Source of the DNA: Babesia bovis T2Bo
Taxonomy: Eukaryota; Apicomplexa; Aconoidasida; Piroplasmida; Babesiidae
Assembly: GCF_000165395.2 (NCBI RefSeq)
Contig: NC_010574.1
Coordinates: 1,178,001 to 1,242,000 of the forward strand
Length of the DNA: 64,000 nt
Direction of reading: 5' to 3'
In this document: positions 10,091 through 24,078 of the stretch, piece by piece
Layout: every line of letters starts with the position of its first letter
Position numbering within the stretch: position 1 is the first letter of the stretch
Made by a program: the position numbers and the translations under genes
The notes under the pieces: model-generated
What the model saw: only the letters and a program-made list of their open reading frames with translations
Database searches by the model: none
What the model was told of the DNA's origin: nothing

Positions 10091-11899
10091 TTAATCGAAC
10101 ATGTCTATATTTTCGTTATCGTTATGTGTCGTTGCACCATTGCCTGTCTGTTGTTTTTTATATACCTGTATATATGACTCTGTGTGTGATGTGTATGGCT
10201 TTTTGGGTTCAACATACCAGATTGCGCCACAAATTGTGGCAGTACCGATGTTACCAATAGGTCTTCAAGTTCATACCAGTCACCTGTGGGTGGGTGTAGT
10301 ACGTGTATCTTGTATCTTCCGGATTCTGGGTTTCCTTGGTGGCATACGCTACATGCCAGATCATATCTTGCGTTTATATCTCCCTTGAAAGGTGACTTAT
10401 CATCGATATCTGGTTGTAAATGATATAGAGCAGAGTTACTTACATATGCCCATATCCAGGTTCTTCATTGGGAATGAGACGATAGTAGGATTCTTCTCAA
10501 TGAAGAAGTTATTCTTAGTAAACCTTTTGATGTTGATAACTAGGTAGTCTGGTAACTTCCATATTTTGTATTTACATAGCTCTCCATTTGGTGACGTATG
10601 CGCGCTTTCACCTTGGAACTTCTGTAGTAGTTGGAATATAGACACTTGCGGTATAATATTCTTCTCCTTGTCATCCTTGAAAATGGGTGCATTAGGCACA
10701 TCCAGGGTTATCATTTTGAATGGTGTAATCTTTTGGGTCCAGTTATCACCATCCTGTGTATATACATTCAGCTGTCCTCCAAATGCTTTGGCTACAATAG
10801 ACTCTGTATTGCTATGTTATGGCTGCTCATAAAATACCTTTCGTTTTTTTATTACGTAGTTTAGTATCCAATCTATTTAGCAACCATGTTAACAGGGCAA
10901 CAGGATCATTGTGCACTCCAATTTTGTATAACCCCTTGGATGCAACTCCCACAGCTTGTAAGAATTCATGTGGCGATACTATACCTTTAAAATTCTTGGT
11001 GTTATATATTTTCCTTATGAGTTCCACCAACGTCGATATTACGTTATCCGGTGGTTGTATCCTGTCGATATCTAGTAGTAGAAGATAATTCCTAACAGTA
11101 GCCACTGTGCAGAGCACCTAATAGTGTTAACACTGCTGGAAAACAAGAGTACATATACCTACCTGTATTATAACATTGAAGTAATCCGTCTGTTTCAGGT
11201 TATTCAGTCCAATGCATCCTGGATATTGTGATTACACGAATACCGGACTAACCCGGTATAAAATCTGTACCGTCCAAACCTTTACCGTACACTATCTTGG
11301 TATCAATATTCTCCACGTACTCCTTGGTATACTTTGGTTTCAAAAATAGCTGTATTTTGTAATGCTAGTTACAGGTACCTACTGCAATATCATTTAATGA
11401 AGCATCTTCCACGTGATAGTTATCCGGTAGAGAGTAGACCTTGCAGTCGTGTAAATTAATGAATACATAATGGCGTTCTTCCAGTGCGTGGGTATAAGCG
11501 TATGTATTTTTGCCTCTGCCTGCAGGAGATGGACTACCTATGGTAAGCCTTACCTTCAAAGTATCGCCCGCAAACTAAGCAGGCGTAGACATGTTTGTTC
11601 GATAACGTAATGGAGCAAACCTTTTCAAAATCAAAATCCAACAAGTGCCTGTTTATAGTTCCTAGATATGGGCACTTAACATGCTTTTTAGCAGGGATTT
11701 CTGAGCGTTATGAGTTCAATACAAAACTCTTACGCTCATTCTCTTGGTGATCAGATGATTGCGATTTATTGTTGACTACAATATGTGAGAGCACTGTATC
11801 CAACATACCTGAAGGCTCCTTCCTTTTCCTTGGCAATGGTTGGTCATCATGCCCAGGGTCGGAATCTACCTTCCGTTTTACAGTGTCTTCTGATGCCAT
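10091..11899 (-). CDS. USP39: SAD1/USP39-like tri-snRNP splicing factor (inactive USP fold)
   Basis: Nine exons: 11809..11899, 11554..11700, 11383..11519, 11253..11349, 11163..11218, 10838..11117, 10444..10803, 10218..10409 and 10091..10179, giving 482 residues. A short basic leader is followed by a ZnF-UBP domain (CPYLGTINRHLLDFDFEKVC, then ACLVCGRYF). The USP domain has the family marks GLNNLKQTDY, SPHEFLQAVG, RFTKNNFF, EKNPTIVSFP and WYELEDLLV, and ends ESYIQVYKK. The usual catalytic Cys box of ubiquitin proteases is replaced (KQTDYFNV), as known for USP39/Sad1, a structural factor needed to assemble the U4/U6.U5 tri-snRNP. Every junction keeps phase and matches family spacing. Seven of eight introns are 33-45 nt; the first is 108 nt. 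Confidence 0.93.
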
Positions 11900-12136
11900 T
11901 GTATGGATACAATTGCAGTTGTAATAATGAACGGTAATGTGTAGTGCTGGGCTATGAATTAACACAATGTGGGCACTATGCAAAATACTGTGTATCTAGA
12001 GATGGTTGAAATTTATTTATAATTCCACACACAGCATGGCTTATTACATTGTATAGACTATCTAACCTTTTTGTTCTATTTATGACTATATTAACCATTT
12101 TATTAAGTCAATGTGTCCCCAAGTTCATAGCTTTAC

Positions 12137-12403
12137 TTACGAAGTAGATGATGTTTCTCCGTCAATATTTGTTATTACTCGTTTAGTTCTAGCTAGTTTC
12201 GTAATCCATTCATGTCTGTTGAATGAGTTCATAGCTCGAGAATCGATGTTTCCCATCTGCAATGCAGCTTGTCTTCGTACTTCGTCTATTTGTTTTACCA
12301 TATCTGTTGGTTTCATATTGAGGAATGCGGTGTACTCCTGTCGTGGTTTAATTCCTAATGCTATCCACCACCGCATTATATCGGCGGTATTGCACATGGC
12401 CAT
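12137..12403 (-). CDS. Small hypothetical protein (88 aa)
   Basis: An intact frame of 88 residues starts MAMCNTADIMRWW. It is predicted to be soluble and helical, with the basic and Gln-rich stretch VKQIDEVRRQAALQMG near its middle. The stop TAA is embedded in a GTAAGT consensus donor, so a slightly longer spliced C-terminus is possible. No family was recognised. The intergenic DNA upstream (12404-13045) has no obvious additional exon. Confidence 0.5.
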   Translation of the reverse strand: MAMCNTADIMRWWIALGIKPRQEYTAFLNMKPTDMVKQIDEVRRQAALQMGNIDSRAMNSFNRHEWITKLARTKRVITNIDGETSSTS

Positions 12404-13045
12404 AAATGTCTGTATATATGTTACACATTATGTACACTAATCTAACCGAGTCCTGCATTTTGATAGAGTCTATGTAAAGTAGATTTGTATTTTAGATGGA
12501 TAAGTTACAGTGAATTAGTGTGCTAACAGTTGAGTATTGTATAAATTAGCAGCAGGTGGAAAAAAATAATTTCCACGTTGCAGTGGCGCATCAAAGAAAT
12601 CTACCTTCTTGGACACATTCACTAGGAGCCATTGTACTATCAAGGTAGATATTAAATCCTCTGTAGATATACAACAACTATACACTCCGTATAGAATAGA
12701 CCCTTTACCGCGCGCAGTTCACAGTTGTTTCTACTCCATTCTTGAGTAAAGCTTCTAACAAATACTAGATAAGCTATATTGATATCAATACAACACGGAG
12801 GTACACTGTACACATGAGGGGTACTATACTGGGCAACCTATCTATCATTGCCCACGATCGAAGCACACAACGGTGTTGAAGCACATTCTTTACATATAGA
12901 AGTTACAGCAAGTAATGGTTCTAGCCGTTAGTTACAATTACTGATGGGGATGTGTAGTCGTCTTGGTTACACAGGGTCTACATGGTCGCGTCTTGTCTAT
13001 CGGGGGTGTTAGTTGCAATATAAGTTACCATTTTAGGCCGGTAAA
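12404..13045. other. Intergenic region between divergent genes
   Basis: 642 nt lie between the start of the 88-aa gene (minus strand) and the start of the EPL1 gene (plus strand). It probably carries both promoters. No tRNA, snRNA or long open frame was seen on either strand. Confidence 0.5.
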
Positions 13046-14726
13046 ATGGTATCTACTCAATCTGCCGGCAGCAGCCGTAATGCCAAGTCAAAACAGGTCA
13101 ATTTGACCTCGAATATACCTATAATACGTACAAGAGCTCAATTTGACGAGTTTATGGTACTGTTTTGTGTATAGAAGTGTGATATTTGCTTCATAGAACA
13201 ATGAGAGGTCATCTGTTTCGTACGATACCAAAGATGATGAGCTTAAAGCTCTGTCTGAATATGTCCTTGAGGGTCGCGTAAGTGCTATAAACAAAACGAA
13301 GCATACTTCCGATATGTCACGTGCTCATATATTAGTTCCATCAACTGTGATGCACAAGGATGAGAAAATAGAGAGCCTTGGGTTTCAGGTACCCAAGTCT
13401 TACATCCGCTTTATGCAGGACCGTAATACGCAAATCGGTATACGGATTTCGGATTCCATATCGTCGCACTATACGTTGTTCAAGCCTGACTTTCAGTTTG
13501 TCGAGACTTTGAATGCGCGTTGTCCTGATATTACCATTACATTGGTATGTTGTGTTCTTTAATGATATACTCTACAGTACGACTTTTGCATGATCATGGA
13601 CTGCTTTGAGAAAGGTTCGGCCAAGCATGGTCAGGATAAGATATTTTCTTATGAATCTGCGTTGATCCATGCCAGGGAGAATGGTAATGCCATGCCGGCC
13701 TATGTGCTCTGCGAGGTTTACGCCTACTGGGCTCAGCGCAGGATGAAACATGTATTACCGCTAATACGCCACTTGTGGCCAGTGACTGTAATGTGGGAGG
13801 CCTCTGCTTTTCCAGTATTTCGTCCTCGAACTAAGGACAAGATGCTACTTCGTCGTCCTCGCCGCAGTAAGGCAGAGAATATTATGCGCCTATTTCGTAT
13901 TATTGACGGTTTCCGCAAGGTGTTGAAGCTATTGACAAAGATGCGTCAGCGTGATGAGAAGATGCTCATGGTGGCGCAACTGGAGGTGGTGCTATTCGAC
14001 CAGCGGTGTCGTGAACGTGACGACAGTAGCTACATATGTCCCTTTTGGCGCAGCATCACGGACAACATGCGTTCGCGTGTATTGCGCAAGCAGCGGGAGG
14101 GGTATGTTATGTTTAGTGGATACAATATTCACAGCGCATTCAAACTCGGGAGTTCCATGGACCACATCGGTTTGGCCTCAGGCACTCTGCAATCATCGGA
14201 ATCTCAAACTCGTTATTGGTCATCGCACAGGGGCGAGGAATCACTTCCTGAAAAGGATATGTACAAATCACTTCGCATATCTCGTAGGATCGGCCGTGGA
14301 GGCCGTATTTGGATTGACCGTCGTCACCTATACGACAAGCAGCCCATATTGGAACGCTCGCTCAAAAGGTCAAGTATGTTCATGTCTGATGAAGACAGCG
14401 GTGACGAATTGGACCACGCTAAAGACAGTACCGTTGTGACAATCCCGAATCTTACGGGTTTCTTCAATGTGTACACAAATGACCGTCGGCTGGAATCAAG
14501 ACCAGGCTTCGCATCGACATATGAGTTTATGCATCCGTACAACACTGGAGGTTGGTACTATCCTGTTAAGACATATATTACAGAATTGACATACTACCAG
14601 CTACCGGAGTACAAAGCTCGGCAATATGAGCTCATTAAGCTGCTGGAGGCGGTTAACAACGCCCAAGGTGATGGTGTGGTCAAACGCCCGCGCCTGGTGC
14701 TGAACACTGAGCCATTAAACATATAA
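13046..14726 (+). CDS. EPL1: Enhancer of polycomb-like protein (EPL1/EPC)
   Basis: Exons 13046..13156, 13197..13544 and 13578..14726 (introns 40 and 33 nt, both phase 0) give 535 residues. The EPL1 signature is clear: an N-terminal block with HILVPSTV and FQVPKSYIRF; FCMIMDCFEKGSAK (matching the EMIDRLEKGSG region of EPC1); a VYAYWAQRRMKHVLPLI block (EVYEYWIKKR in EPC1); and then an R-rich helical pair FRPRTKDKMLLRRPRRSKAEN...MLMVAQLEVVLFDQR. EPL1 organises the NuA4-type histone acetyltransferase core with Tip60/MYST, Yng2 and Eaf6. The C-terminal third has no recognised domain. Without the two splices the N-terminal block is lost. Confidence 0.88.
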
Positions 14727-14760
14727 TAGAATACACACTTTAGCATATAGTTTCATAAAG

Positions 14761-15575
14761 ATGGAGTCGTGTTTCTACGATGCCGAGGTGTGTAGGCGTT
14801 TCAACATGCTTGGCAACTATATTAATTACTACGAGGTAAGTAAGTGAAATAGCTTCTTTTCCACTGGCATAATACTATACAGACTGCTATAAAGCGGATT
14901 AAAGATACAGCCCCGGAGTCCGATGACATACCTGCTGACTGTCTGGTATGTCTAGTTAATCGATACACATTGCCATGCAGGGTCACGTTAAGGAGCCTAC
15001 TAAGGGGTAATGTTCCAAAACATTGTCTAATGTACCACAGGTCCGAGAGTGATGCATCATCGGTATCTGATGGTATGTAAAGAGTAACAATCAATTTACT
15101 ATACAACAGAATCTGTTGATGAGGAACCACTACCAGAACCCGAGGTGGGTTATACATTATAAAGATAAATCCTACAGAACACTATATCTACTAACGAGGC
15201 AAAGCTGCTATGTAAACTAAAGGAGGCTGAGTATACAATTACTGCGCTGCAAGAACACCTTAATTCCATGAATAAAGACCATTTTGATGTAGAACAAGCA
15301 TTGAAGAAAACATATTACGAAGATAGAAAACGGGATCAGCAGGAGTGCCATAGACTGCAGAATGAACTCATAGACAAACACCAGCAGATTGTTGAACTCG
15401 CTAGGAAAAATGAGTTAAACACCAAGTTTTGGGATGACCGGCAGCGTGAGATAAATAACCTCATGAACGATGTTATCCTGAATGTCAAGGACATGTATAG
15501 GTATCAAGTAAGTGTATCTATAAAGATACTATATAAACTACACAGGAACTTTGCAATATTTTTAGCCCCAAATAA
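14761..15575 (+). CDS. Seven-exon coiled-coil protein, function unknown
   Basis: Exons 14761..14835, 14883..14945, 14981..15006, 15041..15072, 15110..15144, 15178..15507 and 15546..15575 join in frame to 196 residues; the introns are 47, 35, 34, 37, 33 and 38 nt. The short N-terminal exons give MESCFYDAEVC and an acidic linker. Exon 6 (about residues 78-187) is a long charged alpha helix of coiled-coil character (heptad-like L/E/K/Q pattern, e.g. ECHRLQNELIDKHQQIVEL). No family is recognised. It starts 34 nt after the EPL1 stop on the same strand. Exons 3-5 are only 26-35 nt and are the least certain part. Confidence 0.7.
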
Positions 15576-16029
15576 TAACTATCGCCTTTTAATATACTGT
15601 GTATAACACGTCTCGTAATACTACGTGTCTGCATCCGATGCACTGCTTATGCACGCGTCATTTGGTGCTCGGTGATGCGCTGTAGTACTTCATGTCTATA
15701 TTTTCCGTGCTATACAAAGTCTTCGAGCCGCCAAGATACTGATAAAAGCCAATTGTATTGGCAGCGCACACTTTTAGCAAGGATTTTTTGTATTCCGGAT
15801 AGTGGATCCTTAAGGGTGTATGTCTATTTGACTACATAGACATACACATTTTGGTCCTGGATATACAATTGATTTTTTCGGATAATATTTACTCACTTAC
15901 TGGAATTTGTAATTGAAATTATAAGGATGAGGCTAATTTGAAAGGGGGTTGTTGGATAGTCATACATTTATATACAAAGGCGATGAACTAGTGGTTTGTT
16001 CGGGTAGATTACCATTTTGGTATTGAAGG
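15576..16029. other. Intergenic region with a perfect hairpin
   Basis: 454 nt between two genes on the plus strand. There is no coding exon in view. The only structure noted is the perfect 12-bp inverted repeat at 15816-15847. A T-run (ggattttttg) precedes it at about 15781. Confidence 0.5.
15816..15847. repeat. Perfect 12-bp inverted repeat, 8-nt loop
   Basis: GTGTATGTCTAT at 15816-15827 is the exact reverse complement of ATAGACATACAC at 15836-15847. The loop is TTGACTAC. The inner half-site ATGTCTAT matches the palindrome at 5463-5478. It may be a dyad transcription-factor site or an RNA hairpin in the downstream flank of the coiled-coil gene. Confidence 0.75.
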
Positions 16030-17154
16030 ATGGCATCGATTAAAGGAGCTCGCATGCCATCGGGCTTAATGGACTCTTCGTTCAATACTGGTATTAAGAA
16101 GCCTGTTGCTACTGCTGACCAGCTTGATGGCCTATACTTCCGTGAGAAGGAGGGTCCAAAACATGGTAGCATCGATCTGGGCGACGTTGCCTATGAGCTT
16201 TGTCAGCTAGATGCCAGTTTGGATGAATTGTTCCGTGAAGCTGATACCAGGTTTACCACTCATCAACAAATCCACAAGGTAAGTTATGTCATAGAGTTGC
16301 CCATCACATTCCTGAGTGCTTTACTAATTAAATGCAGTTCCGCCTGAGGGTATCACGACGCATTAGTGCCTTTGCTGCTATATGCCGTAAGCTTCTGAAG
16401 TGCATCGAGATGTCTTCCTCATCTCCCGATGCACTGAAGCTGAAGAGCTTCCACATGTTCTATATGGAACGGCTAATGCGGTAGGTCATTGGTGTTTTTG
16501 TCATATACCAGCAGTCACAAGATTAACCTGAGTGAATGGTGGTCCCGCAATGAACGCGACTACCATTCCATGTGTCTGTCATCTTACGTCTCTGAGGCTG
16601 AGTCAGCCAGTCAACTGTAATCCACATTGTTCTATTCGGCATGTTTTTATCAGGGATGAGGATATAGATTACGATACAAGTGTTACTTCCAATGAGTCAG
16701 AGCTTGTTCAAAAGTTGAAGGCCACGCGCAACATGATGTTGAATCAAATTAAGCAAATGAACGACACAGAGTCCTCTATGCTCAAGTCATCCACGTACAT
16801 ATCACGGCAAGCGGAGATACTCCAAGGTAACTATATGGGTATTGATTATATCGTGATTAGTGCTCAAACAACGCTTTGGTACTGCGAGGCAACTCTTCGT
16901 TAGTGTACGCAGAAAGTAGGTTGTAGTCAGTTTAGCCTATACACCGCAGGACAATACATCGATATGGGACCGTAAGAGTTTGTTATTTTGTGTTTCTAGG
17001 TGCCTGCGGATTCATTACCCTAAGGAGACTACGTATATTCAAGTATAGTTACATAGTATGTTCTAGGACCGACTTTCATTACCTGCAGCTCACGCGTTTT
17101 GCGCTAACCGCACCGTTCAAGATCGTTAACTTGCTACTACGCTTTAAACATTAG
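16030..17154 (+). CDS. Sec20-like SNARE / tail-anchored trafficking protein
   Basis: Exons 16030..16278, 16338..16480, 16512..16616, 16654..16826, 16861..16915 and 16950..17154 give 309 residues. The C-terminal third holds an amphipathic helix (ELVQKLKATRNMMLNQIKQM, then SSTYISRQAEIL) followed by a basic stretch and one hydrophobic segment VCYFVFLGACGFITL near residue 258, then a hydrophilic tail of about 40 residues. A SNARE-like helix before a single membrane segment and a lumenal tail resembles Sec20/BNIP1, the ER SNARE for Golgi-to-ER traffic. The splice phase at 16915/16950 was chosen because only that phase yields a membrane segment. The family call is tentative; the exon structure is firmer. 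Alpha-SNAP, the SNARE recycling factor, lies 3.5 kb away, probably by coincidence. Confidence 0.55.
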
Positions 17155-17177
17155 ACCGTGCATTATTAATTACATAG

Positions 17178-18987
<1,810 letters not shown>

Positions 18988-19116
18988 GGTGACGACAGTT
19001 AGACCAAAGGGATGACCACGAATAACACACTACCCAAGTAAAATACCCATAGTGGAATCAATAAGATAATAAATTAACTGTACAGTACATGTGTGCGGTC
19101 ACCGCCAGCCAGTGTG

Positions 19117-20660
19117 TTAACCATCGAGCCGACGGCGCTTGGGGTCTCCCAACTCAGTGTGGGTGTCTACAGAATCACGACTGGATTCCGAAACGTCACT
19201 ATTCCGGATTTCACCTTCCTCTGCACTTAAAGAACGATTTCTTCGTTCAGAATGCAGACGACGACGAAGGCTTTCGTGGATTAGTGCAACGTTCTCCGGT
19301 GAACACGCCTTGTTGCCTAGGCATATACGCTCATAGCTGTGGCATATTAACACGGATTACTGGTAACCTACTCCGCTAAACTGGCACCGCGATCCAATAT
19401 GCCTTGATTAATCAGCTGCTTCACATTTTCACGCTCTATTTTATATTGTTTCTGATGAGTAATGTAACGGTGTTCTTTCTCATACCCTTATAGGCGAGTG
19501 GACGTCCTTGAATAGGTCATACGGAGTTGAGCCGGGCTGTCCAACAATGTCTAAATACATGGCTTCAGTACTGTGAGCCTTGATGAAATCCTCAAACACA
19601 GTGCGGCCATTGATCGTACCCTTGGCAACACAGTCCTGGGTATTGTTACACCGAGTAGATTTACATACCTCTAGGAAAGCTACGAAATGCTGCCGACGCT
19701 TACGTTGGGCACGGTAAGCACGTTTTTCAGCTTCCTTTACGTGGTTACGGTAATGCCGCTTAAATACAACCTGGTGACATTCCAGTATGTCGAGGAGATG
19801 CAACCCCTCGAAACCAGTAAATTGACGTTTCACATTGGGCCACTGCGGCATGTCGTCGGTGACTAGCTTCTCCATTTCAGCCTCCAGTTTCTCCATGGAT
19901 ACGCGGCGGCGCTCCCTTTGGCGCTCCTTTAATTCATGGTCCATGCGCTCCATGGTCTCCTGGAATATACCATCCCTGGTCTTCTCATCAGCCCAGGTCC
20001 ACCACTCACGGGTGTGGCATCGTTCCGCAAACTCAACATAGGTTGTATAGGGTGTTAATTCCTCCCACTTTTCCAACTCGTTGATTATCAGGTCGCCTAT
20101 CATCCCGCGCTTACGACGCATCTCCTCATGATGGCGACGTTGAGCCTGACTTGTAAACTCCGAAAACAGCTGCTTCTTCTCGCCCTTAGTGAGAATCGCG
20201 AACTTGGGCCATCTATAGCATGTATTAGATGTTTTACCAACATACCGCTCATTAACCTCCAGTAGCCTAACAGCCATGTCCCATGTTGTACGCCGAGTGA
20301 AATTGAACTCTTCAAGCCACCGAGAAAATGCAACCTTGGCATTCTCTTTAGTTGATAGCTCTTCACGCTCATGCTCACTTATAACGTCAAGGACTTCCTG
20401 AGGCTTGCTCCATACGCTCTGACGTGTCACGCTATTGTAGTAGTACACCTTGCCTTCCGCAGTTTCAAATTGCTTCCAATTAGTCCTAGACTCTATTTTG
20501 CGCTCCAGGTCAGTCTTCAACTCGTCTGGCTTCTCCCATTGTGATTTTTTAGTCTACACATTTGGCAAGGATATAGCACAAAACACACCTGTTGGTTATA
20601 GAAATAACGACGACCGTCTTTGGAAACGTGCTCTGTCCAATATGCATTTGATACCGCCAT
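19117..20660 (-). CDS. PRP40: PRP40-like U1 snRNP splicing factor (WW and FF domains)
   Basis: Exons 20589..20660, 20246..20553, 19669..20212, 19486..19635, 19372..19451 and 19117..19336 give 457 residues. Two WW domains lie at about residues 6-33 (AYWTEHVSKDGRRYFYN..., then QWEKP) and 45-75 (NWKQFETAEGKVYYYN..., then VWSKP). FF-type helical repeats follow (AFSRWLEEF, FVAFLE with DFIK). The tail is Arg/Ser/Glu-rich and ends in PKRRRLDG. Prp40 bridges U1 snRNP to branch-point proteins. Two introns of 33 nt (20213..20245, 19636..19668) have no stop codon in frame, so an uninterrupted reading would wrongly add 11 residues at each. The WW1 domain is itself split by an intron, and joining it restores the second Trp. 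Confidence 0.92.
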
Positions 20661-20673
20661 TGTAATGTAAATA

Positions 20674-21862
20674 TTAAGTAAGGTCTATGTGCTCATCAGG
20701 GTCGTCCTCCACAGGATGGCCAGCCGGTACTGACCCGACGTCAACATGACTTTTAGGAAGAGTCTCACGAATCTACAAGATATATACATTCGTGACACTG
20801 TAACACTACCTTCACTAACATATGGACCTTCCACGGATCTAGACGCGATATTCCATCGTAATCAACCCTGGAATTATTAGTATCAACATTAAAACACCTA
20901 CACAGCCTTCTGGAACATATCGTGATCCTCGGCGTCACACGCATCGATCAATGCCTGGTCATTGTTATAACATTGTCTATCCAACTACCTTTAAGAATCG
21001 ACCTTCCCTGGATGTAGTGAACTTGGGGTCGGCAGCCCCGTACTTATTAAATGCAATTTGAGCGTCAGTGGCATCACAGGCAGCTAAGTGTAATAAACCA
21101 GCCTTTAGGAATGTATCCTTGGCGCCGTACTGCAGTAGTTGGTTGCCAAGGCTCTTGTGGGCCTCGGATTCGTATATCTGTGTACTGTAGTACAACAACG
21201 AACGACATACCTTTATCGCCTCAGTGTATTTACCACTGTGCTGAGATGCAAGCTCGGCGTACTTCATCCTAACTTGAGATGCAGATACCTTACCAAATTC
21301 ATCCAATTCATAGAATTCAGATGACTTTAAATAGAAATCTATAGCGTTTTTATGATCACCGCGAGCCTCGAAAGCGTCAGCAGCGTTTTTCAATATACGC
21401 CCACTTTGGGCAAAACGACCCTGACGATTGTATAGTCCTGAAGCACGAAGTAGGAGATCTATATGCTCAGTAGCTGTAGGAATTGTAACATATACAAAAT
21501 GACTTACTGTGCTCATTTTGCTTCAAAAGTGCGTTAGACGCCTCTATTAAGTTAGAAGCCGCGAATATGAACTCGTTTTTCTTCTCACCAAGGTTGGCAG
21601 CCTCTAAGTAACAACGATATGCATCCTGCCCTGTACAGAACTAAGCAGAGTCCACGGTATAATGGATTATGGATACACACAAGTATGTTATACACATAAA
21701 TACTAGTCACTAGGTCCTACATTGCTGCTGCTGCTTGTATATGTTAGCAGCCTGGTTATACAAGTCGTGCGCGTCTTCGTCGTCGCCACCAAGGAAGAAT
21801 TGTATGAAACCACCCTTAGAGCTCTTGCGAGCTCGACGCTCCAAATCTGCAGCGTCAGCCAT
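20674..21862 (-). CDS. SNAP: Alpha-SNAP, SNARE-complex disassembly adaptor
   Basis: Exons 21721..21862, 21508..21630, 21211..21473, 20989..21177, 20902..20954, 20810..20867 and 20674..20772 give 308 residues, the usual alpha-SNAP length. The TPR-like helical body is recognisable: QQWQDAYRCYLEAANLG, then RFAQSGRILKNAADAFE and FYLKSSEFYELDEF. The C-terminal signature runs EACDAEDHD-like (IDACDAEDHDMFQKAVVDYDG...) and ends in an acidic tail. The C-terminal acidic/Leu region of alpha-SNAP stimulates NSF ATPase in SNARE recycling. The first intron (90 nt) uses an acceptor that creates the conserved Trp after a Gln run. Intron 21178..21210 is 33 nt and open in frame. Confidence 0.94.
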
Positions 21863-21968
21863 TTTGTAGCTACTATATTAAGTGTGTGTCACAGCGATGT
21901 GTGAGTACATCAGCCGCCAAGCCCGTTTTGGGCACGCTATAATGACCCTTTCAGATCCAAGCAACGCA

Positions 21969-22834
21969 CTATTTAGATGTGCTGATGTCGTAATGCATTA
22001 TACGACGGCATCCATAGATGCCTTGCAAAACGTTGGTTAACTGTAGAAATTATAGATAAACAAAAAGCAACCTACGATCTTGTAACCACATAGAGGTGAT
22101 GAAACCAAAAGGAAATAGTTAACAAGACCGTATATATAGTCCCCAGGATGGTACATCGAACGAATGTATAGTGTACAGAAGAATGTCTCGTACATAACAA
22201 TTGACATGAACATCAGCCCTAGGAATAATGTGTCATTAAGTAGACAGTAGCCAACGTATGACTATAGCATAAAAAACATACACCGCTTGTGATAGTAGAC
22301 ACGCAAGAATATATTTGCATCCTTGACGTCCTTATGGTTGGTGTTAGAGTATAAAGCGCATCTGTGAACTATGAAGACCATACCCCAAAACTAACGCATA
22401 GTTGTGAATCCAATGACCGCAAATGTCAATTAGCATTATCAAATAGAATACTGAATAAAAATGAATAGAAAGTTACTAAACACTCTTAAGATAACATCCT
22501 GCATTACTACGCTAAACAAACCTTCCAAGCATCTTGGATACTGACGAGCATTCAAGAAGCAAAGATAAGTGGAAGACATGCGATCCAATAATTGGTCAAA
22601 CGCCGCACCGACCAATGTAGCTATAGAATTGTAGATTAAATACAGTAACCTACACTCATTGTAGTATCTAGACACATATCCATCAAGCATATCGAGAAGG
22701 TGGCTTGCAGTGTATAAACTAACAAAAACAAAAGGATTCCTTCGAGCAAAGAACATGCCAATCATGATCAAAATTGTGCGAATCATGGCTAAAACAATGT
22801 TTTCTCGTACAAGAGATACACCTACTGACTCCAT
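21969..22834 (-). CDS. PIS: Phosphatidylinositol synthase (CDP-alcohol phosphatidyltransferase)
   Basis: Exons 22654..22834, 22522..22620, 22396..22450, 22282..22361, 22076..22218 and 21969..22040 give 209 residues, the normal PIS length. Removing the 33-nt in-frame intron 22621..22653 yields the CDP-alcohol phosphotransferase motif D-G-x2-S-R-x8-G-x3-D-x3-D with exactly the required x8 spacing, strong support for the splice. Later parts match PIS: VFYLIMLIDICGHWIHNY, FLRVYYHKR and YETFFCTLYI. Several membrane segments are evident; the enzyme works in the ER and joins CDP-diacylglycerol to inositol. The first motif has Ser where Ala is usual (DGYVSR). It diverges from TRM61 across a 188-nt shared 5' region. 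Confidence 0.9.
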
Positions 22835-23022
22835 TAGCCTTCGTCAAATATCGCGGATTTCGCGCCATTTTTAATGTTGTACATAAAAATGAGATGTATC
22901 ACTATGTCATGTATCTTTTTTCTAGATACATTATATGGAATATAAGCCAGAAATAATGAAATTTTATTAAAGTGTGTGGGGAAGTACCAGGCTGGAAATA
23001 ACTAACAAAGACACTAAATAAA

Positions 23023-24056
<1,034 letters not shown>

Positions 24057-24078
24057 TACGATAAAATTATACAAAACT

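Noticed and set aside
11350..11382. An 18-nt intron in USP39 ending at the first TAG
   Set aside because: The acceptor 15 nt further on gives a 33-nt intron and exact family length between SLNDI and LKP, so the longer one was used.
22219..22281. A 22-nt intron in PI synthase ending at CTATAG
   Set aside because: It shifts the frame to an early stop; the 63-nt intron keeps the final membrane segments and family length.
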